Below are positions 42,851 through 52,235 of a stretch of 64,000 bases of DNA, piece by piece (the stretch's first letter is position 1; every line of letters starts with the position of its first letter). The notes below the pieces were generated by a model. The model was not told the DNA's origin. It was given only the letters and a program-made list of their open reading frames with translations, and made no database searches. Made by a program: the position numbers and the translations under genes. The stretch is from the NCBI GenBank assembly GCA_022814615.1, contig JAKLNE010000037.1, positions 1 to 64,000 of the forward strand, read 5' to 3'. The DNA comes from Waltergamsia citrina. Taxonomy: Eukaryota > Ascomycota > Sordariomycetes > Hypocreales > Bionectriaceae.

Positions 42851-44258
42851 TTATAATTCGGCATAATGTTCATTCACCATCCTTGCGTGCTCTCGCTCCA
42901 GCTCGGCTGGGTCTAGATCCTCGTACGCCATACTCCAGATAGCCTGTGCCTCATCCTTATTTGTATTTCTCGCCGAGTTGGTCCCTAAACCTGTTAGCAT
43001 ATGCTCCTTTCCCCTCAGCGCTTCAAGCTCGCGCGACTCAAGACTCTGCTTACCGATATGCTGCGCCTGAACTGGATATAAATTGTACCTCGTCAGGCCT
43101 TCATTTCGCGCCCGCAACGTCAGAAGTATGTCAACTTGGCCCCTTCCCCAGCTCTGCAAGTGCTGCACCAGCGGCTGTACCTGGCTCCGCGGGTAGATCA
43201 TAGCCTGGGAGCAGCACCCAAACGGTTGGTCAAATACACCTGGTGACGGCGGCAGCGTCGATGCTTTTCCAGACTGGAAGAACAGTATAACCATGGCCGG
43301 GTTCAGCAACAGAGCTAATACCCAAATCGTTTCCATGTCTAGGCTCGACCGCGCACTACGCCATTTCCATCGCGCGAGCATCGCAGGAACCGTCAGACCT
43401 AGACCAATACCCAGCACGATGAAAGCCTCGTTGTTAGTGCCGATATTCCTGTGCGCCCAGCCTGTCGAGCGCTCTTGATTAAAAAGCCTCAAGAACAACC
43501 ATGGTCTGCTCTTCTCTCCTTTCTTCTCAGCGGCAGCAGCAGCATCTTCAATCTTGCGAAGACCCCTCAACGCTCGCACAAGCCAGCCGTCTGCCAGCAA
43601 GATGTCATCTTCAAATACGCCGATATAAGGTGCACCCGTCTCATAGCAATGTTGCAGGGCGTATACATAGTCGTAGATGCCTTTGCTGGAAAAGTCCTGC
43701 TGTTCCTCTAGGGAGCGGACATAGGCTGCCTCGTCGGGGCCTACATCATACGTGAAGATTTCGTCGACGGCTTGATGTACCCATTCACGGCGCCAGCTTG
43801 GGTGGTTACTCGGATCGGTTTCGGCGATGAGAACGTTGAGGTGTAAGTCTGCTCTCTCCCTGGCTGTAAGACCCTGGAGCAGACTGCCGATTGTTGTCTG
43901 CCAACGTTTTGTCAGTACGGCAATGGAGATAAAAGAAGACTGCTTGTATGAGTGAGACATGACTACTGACCTCGAGATAATTATTACCAACGCCTCGTGA
44001 GACGGAGCTCAAAGCCACGCAGAGGCTCGCATTTTGATCGGCCTTTTCCTGCAACCGCAGGCCACTACTAGGCGTTGCTAGTCCATCAATAAAGCTCTGC
44101 GTTTGTTCCTTGCGGAAAGATGAGTATTTTTGCTGGTACGCCCGAGTCTCATCGAAGAAGGCACTTCCTGGATCACGGTAGAAGTTGGCCTGAGCGTACC
44201 AAACGGCACTGAAAATGAAGACAAGACAGAGGGAGATCTTCTTCACCAGAGAAGACAT
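42851..44258 (-). CDS. PGAP4-like Golgi glycosyltransferase (GT-A fold with inserted membrane spans)
   Basis: Two exons, 44258-43971 and 43897-42851, with a 73-nt intron (43898-43970; donor GTCAGT); 444 aa. One N-terminal membrane anchor (ISLCLVFIFSAVWYA) is followed by the GT-A start GNNYLETTIGSLLQGL, HLNVLIAETDP and the metal site VFEDDILL. Then two adjacent spans (VLGIGLGLTVPAMLA; WVLALLLNPAMVILFF) interrupt the catalytic domain before QAMIYPRSQV and the C-terminus. That odd topology, a GT-A domain split by a membrane hairpin, is the hallmark of PGAP4/TMEM246, which adds a GalNAc side chain to GPI anchors in animals. A GPI side-chain role here is inferred from the fold only. Confidence 0.83.
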
Positions 44259-46547
44259 GGTAGCATTTCAATTGACAAAGAGTATGCCATTAATTGTTTC
44301 GCAGTCTCGTGATGGTCTGGGATGCAAGGAATGTTGGGTGAACACTCATCGCCCTTGGCAGTAACCAAACAAGAGATCTGGGATCGGCTTGGCGGCCCAT
44401 ATTAGGGTTTTAATCAATACTGACTTCATTTTCGGATTCTAAGGCTGGGCCTGGAATGGAGCTGTGGAACGATCGACACACAGGCATCAAGGAGAGGGAA
44501 AGGAGACTCATCGATTTAGAAACCTAGAAAACGTGCGGCCATCCACCAATTTGACCATGTAGCAGGGATCTGTAGGAAGATGCCCCTCTCTTTTCATCCT
44601 CTAATGATGCGCAAAAAATCTGCTAATGATTGTGGGTAAGATGGGTGCTGATCAACTGCTTTTCGCAACACCATGGATCCAGTTTTGGCAACTAAAAATG
44701 ACGGGGGGAGCAAGAGCACGGGGTCTCTCGGCCGTTAACGGCATGGAAATCCATGTTGGATGAGGCAGTATTCTTACGTCTTCCCAATGCGAAAGCTCGT
44801 AGCCAATGTCAAAACCATGAGCGCATGCTTCAGGGCCAGCTAGCCTACAATGTTTTGGAGCTGTTTCCGGGATGTGGGATGACCAATACTCTTTTACATG
44901 TACTCTACAAGCTTAACAGGTCAAGAGAAACCAAACTGCCCAATACAAAAGTTTGTCAATAAGAAATCGCAAAGAACGCTTAATACAAGACATATGTACA
45001 TGTACTCAGGCCCATATTCTCTCCCCAATATTTGGTAAAAGCCTTTTTGAGATTCTAAACTCCGGCCGAGCGTGAAATTTGCTAATGGTACAGGGTTTTC
45101 CTTGCGGTGCAGCGCTTCATTTGCGATCCTTAAAAGTTCCAGGGCCAATGAATGCCTTCTTGGTCGGGAAAAAGGGCGTCTCGCGAGGTCGTGGCTAAGC
45201 CATCCCGCATATCTCGTAATTTAACGCTGCGCGTTTCACTAAGCTTAGCACGAAGACGTCCTTCGAAGATTATTCGAATTGCTTCTGTTACGCGTATGGA
45301 TTGGTGTAATTCCCCATTGTTGCCGCTCTCGGCATCTTCTTCCGTTTGCCAAGCTGTCAATGGTGCCCTGCAACTGATGTCATGCCCCAACTTACCCCTG
45401 AGGACCCGGTTCTTAGCACCTGTGCGATGGGTCTCAGCGCCCATAAGGCTGCTATTTAAGCGTCTGAGGGCGTGGGGGAGGATGATTGCCAAGCGAAACC
45501 AAGCTGCAGAAGTGGTAACCTACTATGTATTTCACAGCACCATCAGAGAGACGCAGGGTCTTCTAGAACATCTGTCTTATTTCTTGTGATCGAGAAAGTC
45601 GTCGAGGAAAACTACCAGAAAGTCGTTGACCATTCGAATAGCATCAATTGCCCAAGAATCACCTCATACTGGCAAAGTGGGATCGTCCCGCAACCCCTGC
45701 TTTCAGTGGGTCACAGAACACGAATCCCCAAGGTTAGAGGCTGTGCCCCTACGCTCTGTGTAATCGTCCAATTTTTGCTTCAGGCGCTGGTGATGTTTCG
45801 AAGACACTAAAGGCTTTAAGGGTGTGGAAAGTATCGGGATGTCGGGTCGCGCCCGGTACAAAATTCCATTCAACTTTCTATAAATAGACAAGCTAAGAAC
45901 AGTATGACATATAATCAGTGGTGATTTTATAGCATGAGCCGTTGCAAATGAAGCCTTCTACACATCTAAGTACCCTAGAGATCCATCTTTGATATTGTTC
46001 TACTATCGCTGAGAGGTGAACGAGAGAGCAGCATTTAAAACTAAGCAAAGATTTCAAATAAAAACAATAGCTCCATAGTGTTTCGAGTAATATTATTATT
46101 TACGACTTAATTGGTTTTCGTTAAAGTATGGTTTTATTAAAAATCAATTAGTTGATTTTGGACTCCGGATTTAGTGCATTGACAGTTGACACACTTGCAA
46201 GACCGGAGCTCACAATCTGATTGTTGGGCATGGTAGTAAACTCGTCAATTGAACAATCGTTTTCTATGGAACGAAAAGCAAAGAAAATTTAGAAGATTAC
46301 TAAAGAGTAAATCGAGAAGCCCATTAGCGAAAAGAGCTTTGAGGCCAAAGTGCACAGTAGTTGATCATAGTCATGAATCCAAGCGTGAATTTACGCGTCA
46401 AGGCAGTAGTCACAATTCCGAAAATGGAGAAAATTTTTGAACTTAACCATCTTTAATCATTAAGGAACGTTATCGCTATTCTATTGACACAAAGAAAATA
46501 TATCCTTTAGAACCCATCATACAAATTTATATATCTTGAGCATTGAC
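44259..46547. other. Long intergenic region; unplaced 120-codon frame at 45130-45492
   Basis: About 2.3 kb. A minus-strand frame at 45130-45492 is open for 120 codons with a moderately protein-like end (ALFPDQEGIHWPWNF) but has no ATG near its start, so it may be a relic or a lone exon. The stretch 45900-46500 is strongly AT-rich. No other gene seen. Confidence 0.45.
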
Positions 46548-47969
46548 TTAGTCGGTCTTGTCGATCAACGACGTCTCCAGACCAGCAATGTCATCCAGGT
46601 TGACGGAAGCAGCAATGTCAGCCTCAGCACGCTTAGCAGCGGCCTCCTCACCACCACCGAAGATGCTGCTGATGATGTCGGAAAGGAAGCGCTTGTCGTG
46701 GCCGTTCTTAGCGGCATAGCTCTCGAGCTTAGCAATGTCCTGGTCGAGCCGACCCAGAGCCTGCTTGTCGACGTTGCGCTTGTTGTTGCCGTTCTTAGCG
46801 GCATAGTTCTCGAGCTTGGCGATGTCCTGGTCAAGCTCGCCGAGAGCCTGCTTGTCTACACCACGCTTGTTGTTGCCGGCCTTAGCCTGGCCGTTGGCAG
46901 CAACCTCCAGATCAGCGAGATCGGAGTCAAGGTGGGCAAGGGCATCGACATCGATGGCACGCTTCGCAGCGGCCTCCTCACCACCGCCAAAGATGCTGCT
47001 GATGATGTCGGAAAGGAAGCGCTTGTCGTGGCCGTTCTTAGCAGCGTAGTTCTCGAGCTTAGCAATGTCCTGGTCAAGCTGGCCGAGAGCCTGCTTGTCC
47101 ACACTACGCTTGCTGTTGCCGGCCTTAGCCTTGCCGCTGGCAGCGACTTCCAAATCAGCGAGGTCAGAGTCTAGGTGGGCAAGGGCATCGACATCGATGG
47201 CACGCTTAGCAGCGGCCTCTTCACCGCCACCGAAGATGCTGCTGATGATGTCGGAAAGGAAGCGCTTCTCATGGTCCTCGAGACCGCGCTTCTTTGCAGC
47301 GGCCTCTTCACCACCACCGAAGATGCTGCTGATGATGTCAGACAGGAAGCGCTTCTCATGATCCTCAAGACCGCGCTTCTTCGCAGCGGCTTCTTCACCA
47401 CCGCCAAAGATGCTGCTAATAATGTCGGAGAGGAAGCGTTTCTCATGGTCCTCCAGACCGCGCTTCTTTGCAGCGGCCTCCTCGCCACCGCCAAAGATGC
47501 TGCTGATGATGTCGGAGAGGAAGCGCTTCTCATGATCCTCGAGACCGCGCTTCTTCGCAGCGGCCTCTTCACCACCGCCAAAGATGCTGCTGATGATGTC
47601 GGAAAGGAAGCGCTTCTCATGATCCTCGAGAGATCGCTTCTTTGCAGCGGCCTCCTCGCCACCGCCAAAGATGCTGCTGATGATGTCAGACAGGAAGCGC
47701 TTCTCGTGGTCACCCAGAGAGCGCTTGTTGGCGTTGGCACCGTGCTGGAGCTCGAGATCCAAGTCGGCCAACACGTCTGGGGGAGGGACGCGCTTCTCGG
47801 TGGTGCCCTCAGTGGTGGTGGGGAGGTCGGTAGGCATGTCGGGGAAGCAGACCTCGGGGAGACCAAGGCAGGGAGTGCCGAGAGCACGGGCACGGTTGGC
47901 AGCGGGGGCAGCCATAGCGTTGCCAGCCAGGGTGACGGCGGCGAGAGTGATGTACTTTTGCTGAACCAT
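46548..47969 (-). CDS. Secreted Kex2-processed repeat precursor with eight identical 18-residue peptides
   Basis: Single-exon gene of 473 aa. A signal peptide (about residues 1-20) is followed by a short leader with two cysteines. Then come units bounded by Lys-Arg sites: six copies of an acidic spacer (GLEDHEKR-like) plus core FLSDIISSIFGGGEEAAA, ending KKR or KR. After these: an AIDVDALAHLDSDLADLE unit, a VDKQALGxLDQDIAKLE unit, a seventh core, a second AIDV unit, two more VDKQ units, an eighth core and a short acidic tail. All eight cores are identical in protein while flanks vary. The core pattern F-L-S-D-I-I-S-S-I-F alternates two hydrophobic and two polar residues, an amphipathic helix. 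Processing by Kex2-type protease in the secretory path would release many peptides. No UstY-like tailoring gene is visible nearby; the core lacks Tyr and Cys. Confidence 0.9.
   Translation of the reverse strand: MVQQKYITLAAVTLAGNAMAAPAANRARALGTPCLGLPEVCFPDMPTDLPTTTEGTTEKRVPPPDVLADLDLELQHGANANKRSLGDHEKRFLSDIISSIFGGGEEAAAKKRSLEDHEKRFLSDIISSIFGGGEEAAAKKRGLEDHEKRFLSDIISSIFGGGEEAAAKKRGLEDHEKRFLSDIISSIFGGGEEAAAKKRGLEDHEKRFLSDIISSIFGGGEEAAAKKRGLEDHEKRFLSDIISSIFGGGEEAAAKRAIDVDALAHLDSDLADLEVAASGKAKAGNSKRSVDKQALGQLDQDIAKLENYAAKNGHDKRFLSDIISSIFGGGEEAAAKRAIDVDALAHLDSDLADLEVAANGQAKAGNNKRGVDKQALGELDQDIAKLENYAAKNGNNKRNVDKQALGRLDQDIAKLESYAAKNGHDKRFLSDIISSIFGGGEEAAAKRAEADIAASVNLDDIAGLETSLIDKTD
46600..47750. 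repeat. Tandem and interspersed coding repeats inside the precursor gene
   Basis: Near-identical segments encoding the repeated peptide occur at about 46650, 46980, 47220, 47310, 47390, 47475, 47560 and 47645. The six right-hand ones are in direct tandem with an 84-bp period. Synonymous differences between units are few, pointing to recent duplication or gene conversion. The repeats also open long frames on the opposite strand, which are artefacts. Confidence 0.9.
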
Positions 47970-50509
47970 TTTGAATGTTTTTGTCGGAATTTCTTGAAAA
48001 GTGGCTAAAGAAATTGGTTGAAAAGTTTGAAGGATGGGTTTGTTGGTTGTTGATACAAAGGATATAGGAAATTAAGAATAGACTAAAAACACAAGGAAAC
48101 TGTTGTACACAGAAAGAGACCTGCTCTGTTCTTTAGATGGTTGTTTTTTGTGATTGTTGATGGGGTTGAGTCCAAGAAAGAATCCAGATATTGGGAGGTT
48201 GAGGACGACATCTTTATATGTTTGTGAAAGGCTGTTGGACATCATAGATGTTCCATGGAAACAGCGTTTACAAACCATGTTTACCACAGCGTCATGCACG
48301 TAGGGGTGGCGTTGTACACTGGTTCGTCCAGGCGAGAGCCGCCTTGTCTGACGATCGCCAACATCATCCGGTCTGTGAAGGTGATTGCAACGACACTATT
48401 GGAAAAGTGTACGTAGGTACACGAGTTGACTTGCTGCATTGGGAAGTGGGAAACCTGGAGGCCAGGGCTTCGGCGCAACTTCTTTCAGCCGAGGCGGGAC
48501 CCTTTGGACCCTGAGAATAGCTTCGTAGCCAGTCGGAAGCCACAGCTAGTCTTGTGCATCCCATGAACGAACGGAAGGAGATCCAGGTATCCGGAGGGGA
48601 CCCCAAGGAAGGACCCTGAAAATCAAATTGGGTCTAAGGTAGGGCATCGTCGATCTGTCCGGCGGCCGTAGGAACCGTTGGTCTGTCGTCAGTGTACTCG
48701 TATAGTTGGAGTCAGATCCCTTTAGCCTACTCCACCTTGTAAGCATATTGGGCCGTCAACCCCAACACTGACAAGATAGTAAGAAGAGCCGCATAATCAC
48801 TCGTAAAGCGTCAGGGGAATCTGAGCAACCTTGTCAAGCTATACCCGGCTGATACCTTCACCACTTTTACAAGAGATTTAACGATACATTTCTAAGTACG
48901 GATGCGCGAATGAGCGATAATTTTTCTCCCAATAATCAGGCTGGAGTGCCTGCCAAAAGAATAAGGACTATTGAATTTTGAATTTTGAAGCTCAATACGT
49001 ACGTCCGAGCGTCCTGGATCCGTTTCTAATTTTCCGACAAGGGACCCTAGTGAACCATGTTAATGCTGATGCTTGTCTTTTGGTACTAGTACAGAAACGC
49101 TGGGATAAACTCTTAGTGTGCGGCGCAGGCGGCAGCTTGTGTGGGTTTTAGGGCGATTCTGCAAAGACCAGTCGATCCTCCGGCACTCAACGGAGGGCAG
49201 CGTAGACCGTCTGCACCAAGCCAAACAGTAAATACGGGCGACTGTTGGAACCACTCTGCCAAAACTACTCGTACCTTAGCAAAGGGTGATTCTGCGTTGC
49301 CCTGTTGATACTACGACCACAGTAATCCTAAAGCCCGCACTTAATACATGTAAGCAGCTTACACCTAGTAGTCGCTGTACGAGTAGGAAGCGCCAAGTAT
49401 TCGCTATAGTCAGCACCTAATTTGTCGCCTTAGCGGTCGTCCAATTAGTAGTTGCTACAATACTACAGAGTACATGTAAGCAACAATCGCCTGTCCTAGG
49501 GTTGGCCAATCAGCGCGCCACGAAGGATGATATGCCCATGTCTTTGTCCAGGTTCAAGACGCTATGGCCTACGATAGCATCATATGTAAGCATTTTCCCG
49601 AAGTAGCTTGGCATGCAATGATCTAAGCCCAGGATAGCCTTTTTTGGAAAGTAGGCGACCCTATCATACCCTGCTCAATCGCGATTTTCTTGGAAGCACA
49701 GATGGACACTGGAATCATTATGACCCTGATGTGGAGACAGCTTCCCACAAGGGTCCTATGGAATTAGAAACATCCATGGCCTTTAACATCGTCATTAGGT
49801 TTCAGGATGTTTCCCATGGTTTCTACATGTCACGGTCGCCGCCACTTCTAGAAATGGTCCTTCCCTTCATACATGTATTCAAGGTGGAGAACAGATACTC
49901 GTACGGAGCCTCAGGACCCTGAAACAAGGCGTTGCTGTGAAGAATTGCCACGAGGAACTCTGAAACATGCTGTGATGTCCCACGCAAGCACGCAATGATC
50001 GACGTGAGGAGGGCGATCAGATTGGGTTGTTGCAAGTGCCGGGACTGCTCACTGCATAATGCCAATTGGGCAGTCTCTCGGATATGCACAGGTGTAATTG
50101 GCTTGGTTGTACGACTTTGGATCCTTTAGCTAGCAGCTGGCTGGCACTGACCATGCGCAGAGGACTGTGTCACTAAGGCAATTTGTTGAATAACTACGCC
50201 ATGCCATGAAACCGCATCAAACTATTGCTTCAAACACGAGACTTCCGGCATTCAACTACAAGTAGTCCGTGATTTGTCTTTCCTGCCGCTGTGCAATACT
50301 CTTTGTGATCTACATAGAAAAAGGGCAAAAGTGAAATGTTTCTCTCAGACGTCACCACGATCATCATGTTTCGGGAGCGAGTGGCAGTAGAGCCGAGTAG
50401 GCAAGGCATGTCATATAAAGTCATCTAGAGTAAGAGCCGCATTAGCACGGCGCGGTCGAATAACCATAATTGTCATTGTCGGTTGTTGATCCGGCGCCAT
50501 TTGAGAGTC
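47970..50509. other. Long intergenic region, no gene seen
   Basis: About 2.5 kb upstream of both the repeat precursor (minus) and the lysozyme gene (plus). Short frames only. The left 300 bases are A/T-rich with pyrimidine/purine-biased runs and are the precursor's probable promoter and leader. Confidence 0.5.
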
Positions 50510-51327
50510 ATGAAACAGCATTTCGCCATCGCCATGTGCTTAGGCACTCTTGGAAGGGCTGCCGTGGACGGATTCGACATCTCCCACTTCCAGGAGTCGG
50601 TTGATTTTCAGGCGGCGTATGACTCCGGAGCCCGGTTCGTCATGATCAAGGTAGGATCGACACACACCAGGACCCTGCATGCATATGGATTATTGCACAA
50701 TCTAGTTTAGTGCCCTGAATCTGAATAATACGTAATATGAAATAATGGTCATTCTTTCTAATAGTTCTCGTATAGGCCACGGAAGGAACCAATTACGAAG
50801 ACCCTGTCTTCAGCCAACACTACAGTGGAGCAACGGACGCCGGCTTGTTACGAGGAGGCTATCACTTTGCCCAACCGGCATCTTCTCCTGGCGCTGACCA
50901 GGCCAAGTACTTTATCGATAATGGAGGCAATTGGACGGATGACGGGGTGACGCTTCCCGGTATGCTCGATCTAGAAGCTAATCCGGATGCTGAAGGCAGT
51001 GGGGTCGATGAGTGCTACGGGTTAGCTCCCGAGTCCATGGTGGATTGGATCACTGGCTTCGCTGAGACCTACCATGAGGCCACGGGCGTGTACCCGCTGC
51101 TTTACACGGGTACGAGCTGGTGGGAATCATGCACGGGAAACAGCGAACAGTTGGGTCAGACGTGCCCGCTTGTTGTGGCCAGGTATGCGGAAGAAGTGGG
51201 AGAGCTGCCGGCCGGCTGGAGTGGCTACAGCTTCTGGCAATTCGATGATGCGTACGAGTTCGGAGGTGATTCTCAAACGTTCAATGGGGATGAGGAACAA
51301 TTGAAGGCGATTGCCAAGCCAAAGTAA
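50510..51327 (+). CDS. Secreted GH25 lysozyme (N,O-diacetylmuramidase, Chalaropsis type)
   Basis: Two exons, 50510-50650 and 50776-51327, with a 125-nt intron (longest in the window); 230 aa. A signal peptide (about residues 1-18) leads into VDGFDISHFQ, the beta-1 motif with Asp23. DLE at 112-114 supplies the second acidic pair, with Glu114 the expected general acid. GGYHFAQP, LYTGTSWW and SFWQFDD complete the GH25 barrel. It would hydrolyse the MurNAc-GlcNAc bond of bacterial peptidoglycan outside the cell. A frame with a TTG codon extends upstream, but the ATG at 50510 gives the signal peptide. The fungal-type intron argues that the gene is long resident, whatever its origin. Confidence 0.93.
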
Positions 51328-51413
51328 GGTCTATTTCTATGATTAGAAGCTTAGTTTTATGTTTATGCCATTTGTTTTTTTTTAGAGTGTAATCTACACA
51401 AGTGTAACTCGTT

Positions 51414-52235
51414 CTATTTGAGACAGTAGGAAACCTTCGAGATGCCCTTTTGACGAGTGATTTTGCGGATTTGAATATCTCCAATTTCCGCGGTTGTCTT
51501 CATATGTGTCCCTCCACAAGCATAGGCTCCAGCACCCTCCATCTCTACGGCGCGTGCCAGCTCTCCCTCTGCGAGGCTTAAGGTATCAGGCACGGCACAG
51601 CAATTCTGCTTCAGCTCCTCCGGCGTCCACCAGCGGACTGTTATAGGTAAGTCTTGCCGTACCATGTCGCACGCAGCGGCCTCGATATCAGCTTTGTGCT
51701 TGCCCTCAATCAAGCCACGGAACTCGACAAAGGCAGCGCCTGGGTAGTGCTGCGCTTTGAGTTCGGAAACCTCGCCGATGGAAGCGGCCAGCTTCCGGAT
51801 GGATAGGCTGATGATGTGGCCTGCATCGTGGATCTTGGAGTGTAGCTCTCGTGTAGCTGGATCAACAGTCTGCGTCACCTGGTCACCTGGTTTGAACGTG
51901 GACGAAGAACCCTTTTGGTCCGAAAATGTGCCCAGATGCAGGATTGGTCCGCTTGGTGCACGTCGCACGCCGGTTACTTGGAAGGTGATAGCATCGCTCG
52001 AGTCACCAGAAAGCTTCATGCTACCCACGTCAGCGGGCTGCCCACCGCCCTGGGCGTAGAAGACAGTCCGGTCGGTGACGACGACATGAGCTTCCGAGGC
52101 AGCATCCTTGAACAACGGCTTGAGCTCCTCGTCAAGCTCAGCGAACAACACGACAGCGGCGACGGTGGCCTCGGCATTCAATGCAGAGTCATCCTTTTGG
52201 TAGAGGGCCTCGGTTTTACCCAACTGGTTCACCAT
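51414..52235 (-). CDS. AlaX-type alanyl-tRNA editing protein (misacylated tRNA deacylase)
   Basis: Single exon, 273 aa. It has the small beta-barrel typical of the AlaRS C-terminal region (VFYAQGGGQPADVG) and then the editing domain. The zinc ligands are HDAGH (HxxxH, about residues 135-139) and CGGTH near the C-terminus (CxxxH), both complete. AFVEFRGLIEGKH and ITVRWWTPEELKQ are in between. It would remove Ser or Gly wrongly attached to tRNA-Ala (or clear similar errors), in the cytosol. The stop lies 86 bp from the stop of the lysozyme gene, so the two converge. There is no synthetase domain, so it is a free-standing editor. Confidence 0.92.
   Translation of the reverse strand: MVNQLGKTEALYQKDDSALNAEATVAAVVLFAELDEELKPLFKDAASEAHVVVTDRTVFYAQGGGQPADVGSMKLSGDSSDAITFQVTGVRRAPSGPILHLGTFSDQKGSSSTFKPGDQVTQTVDPATRELHSKIHDAGHIISLSIRKLAASIGEVSELKAQHYPGAAFVEFRGLIEGKHKADIEAAACDMVRQDLPITVRWWTPEELKQNCCAVPDTLSLAEGELARAVEMEGAGAYACGGTHMKTTAEIGDIQIRKITRQKGISKVSYCLK

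Noticed and set aside
45130..45492. 120-codon minus-strand frame as a gene
   Set aside because: No ATG near the start and no recognisable domain; kept only as a note in the intergenic entry.
46600..47750. CRISPR-like array
   Set aside because: Regular repeats are coding, protein-level units with an 84-bp period in a eukaryotic gene; no short palindromic repeats or unique spacers.
46536..48008. Long open frames on the plus strand opposite the repeat precursor
   Set aside because: They are shadows of the repeats: period and codon bias open the antisense frames; no signal, domain or start context; the minus strand has the signal peptide and regular KR sites.
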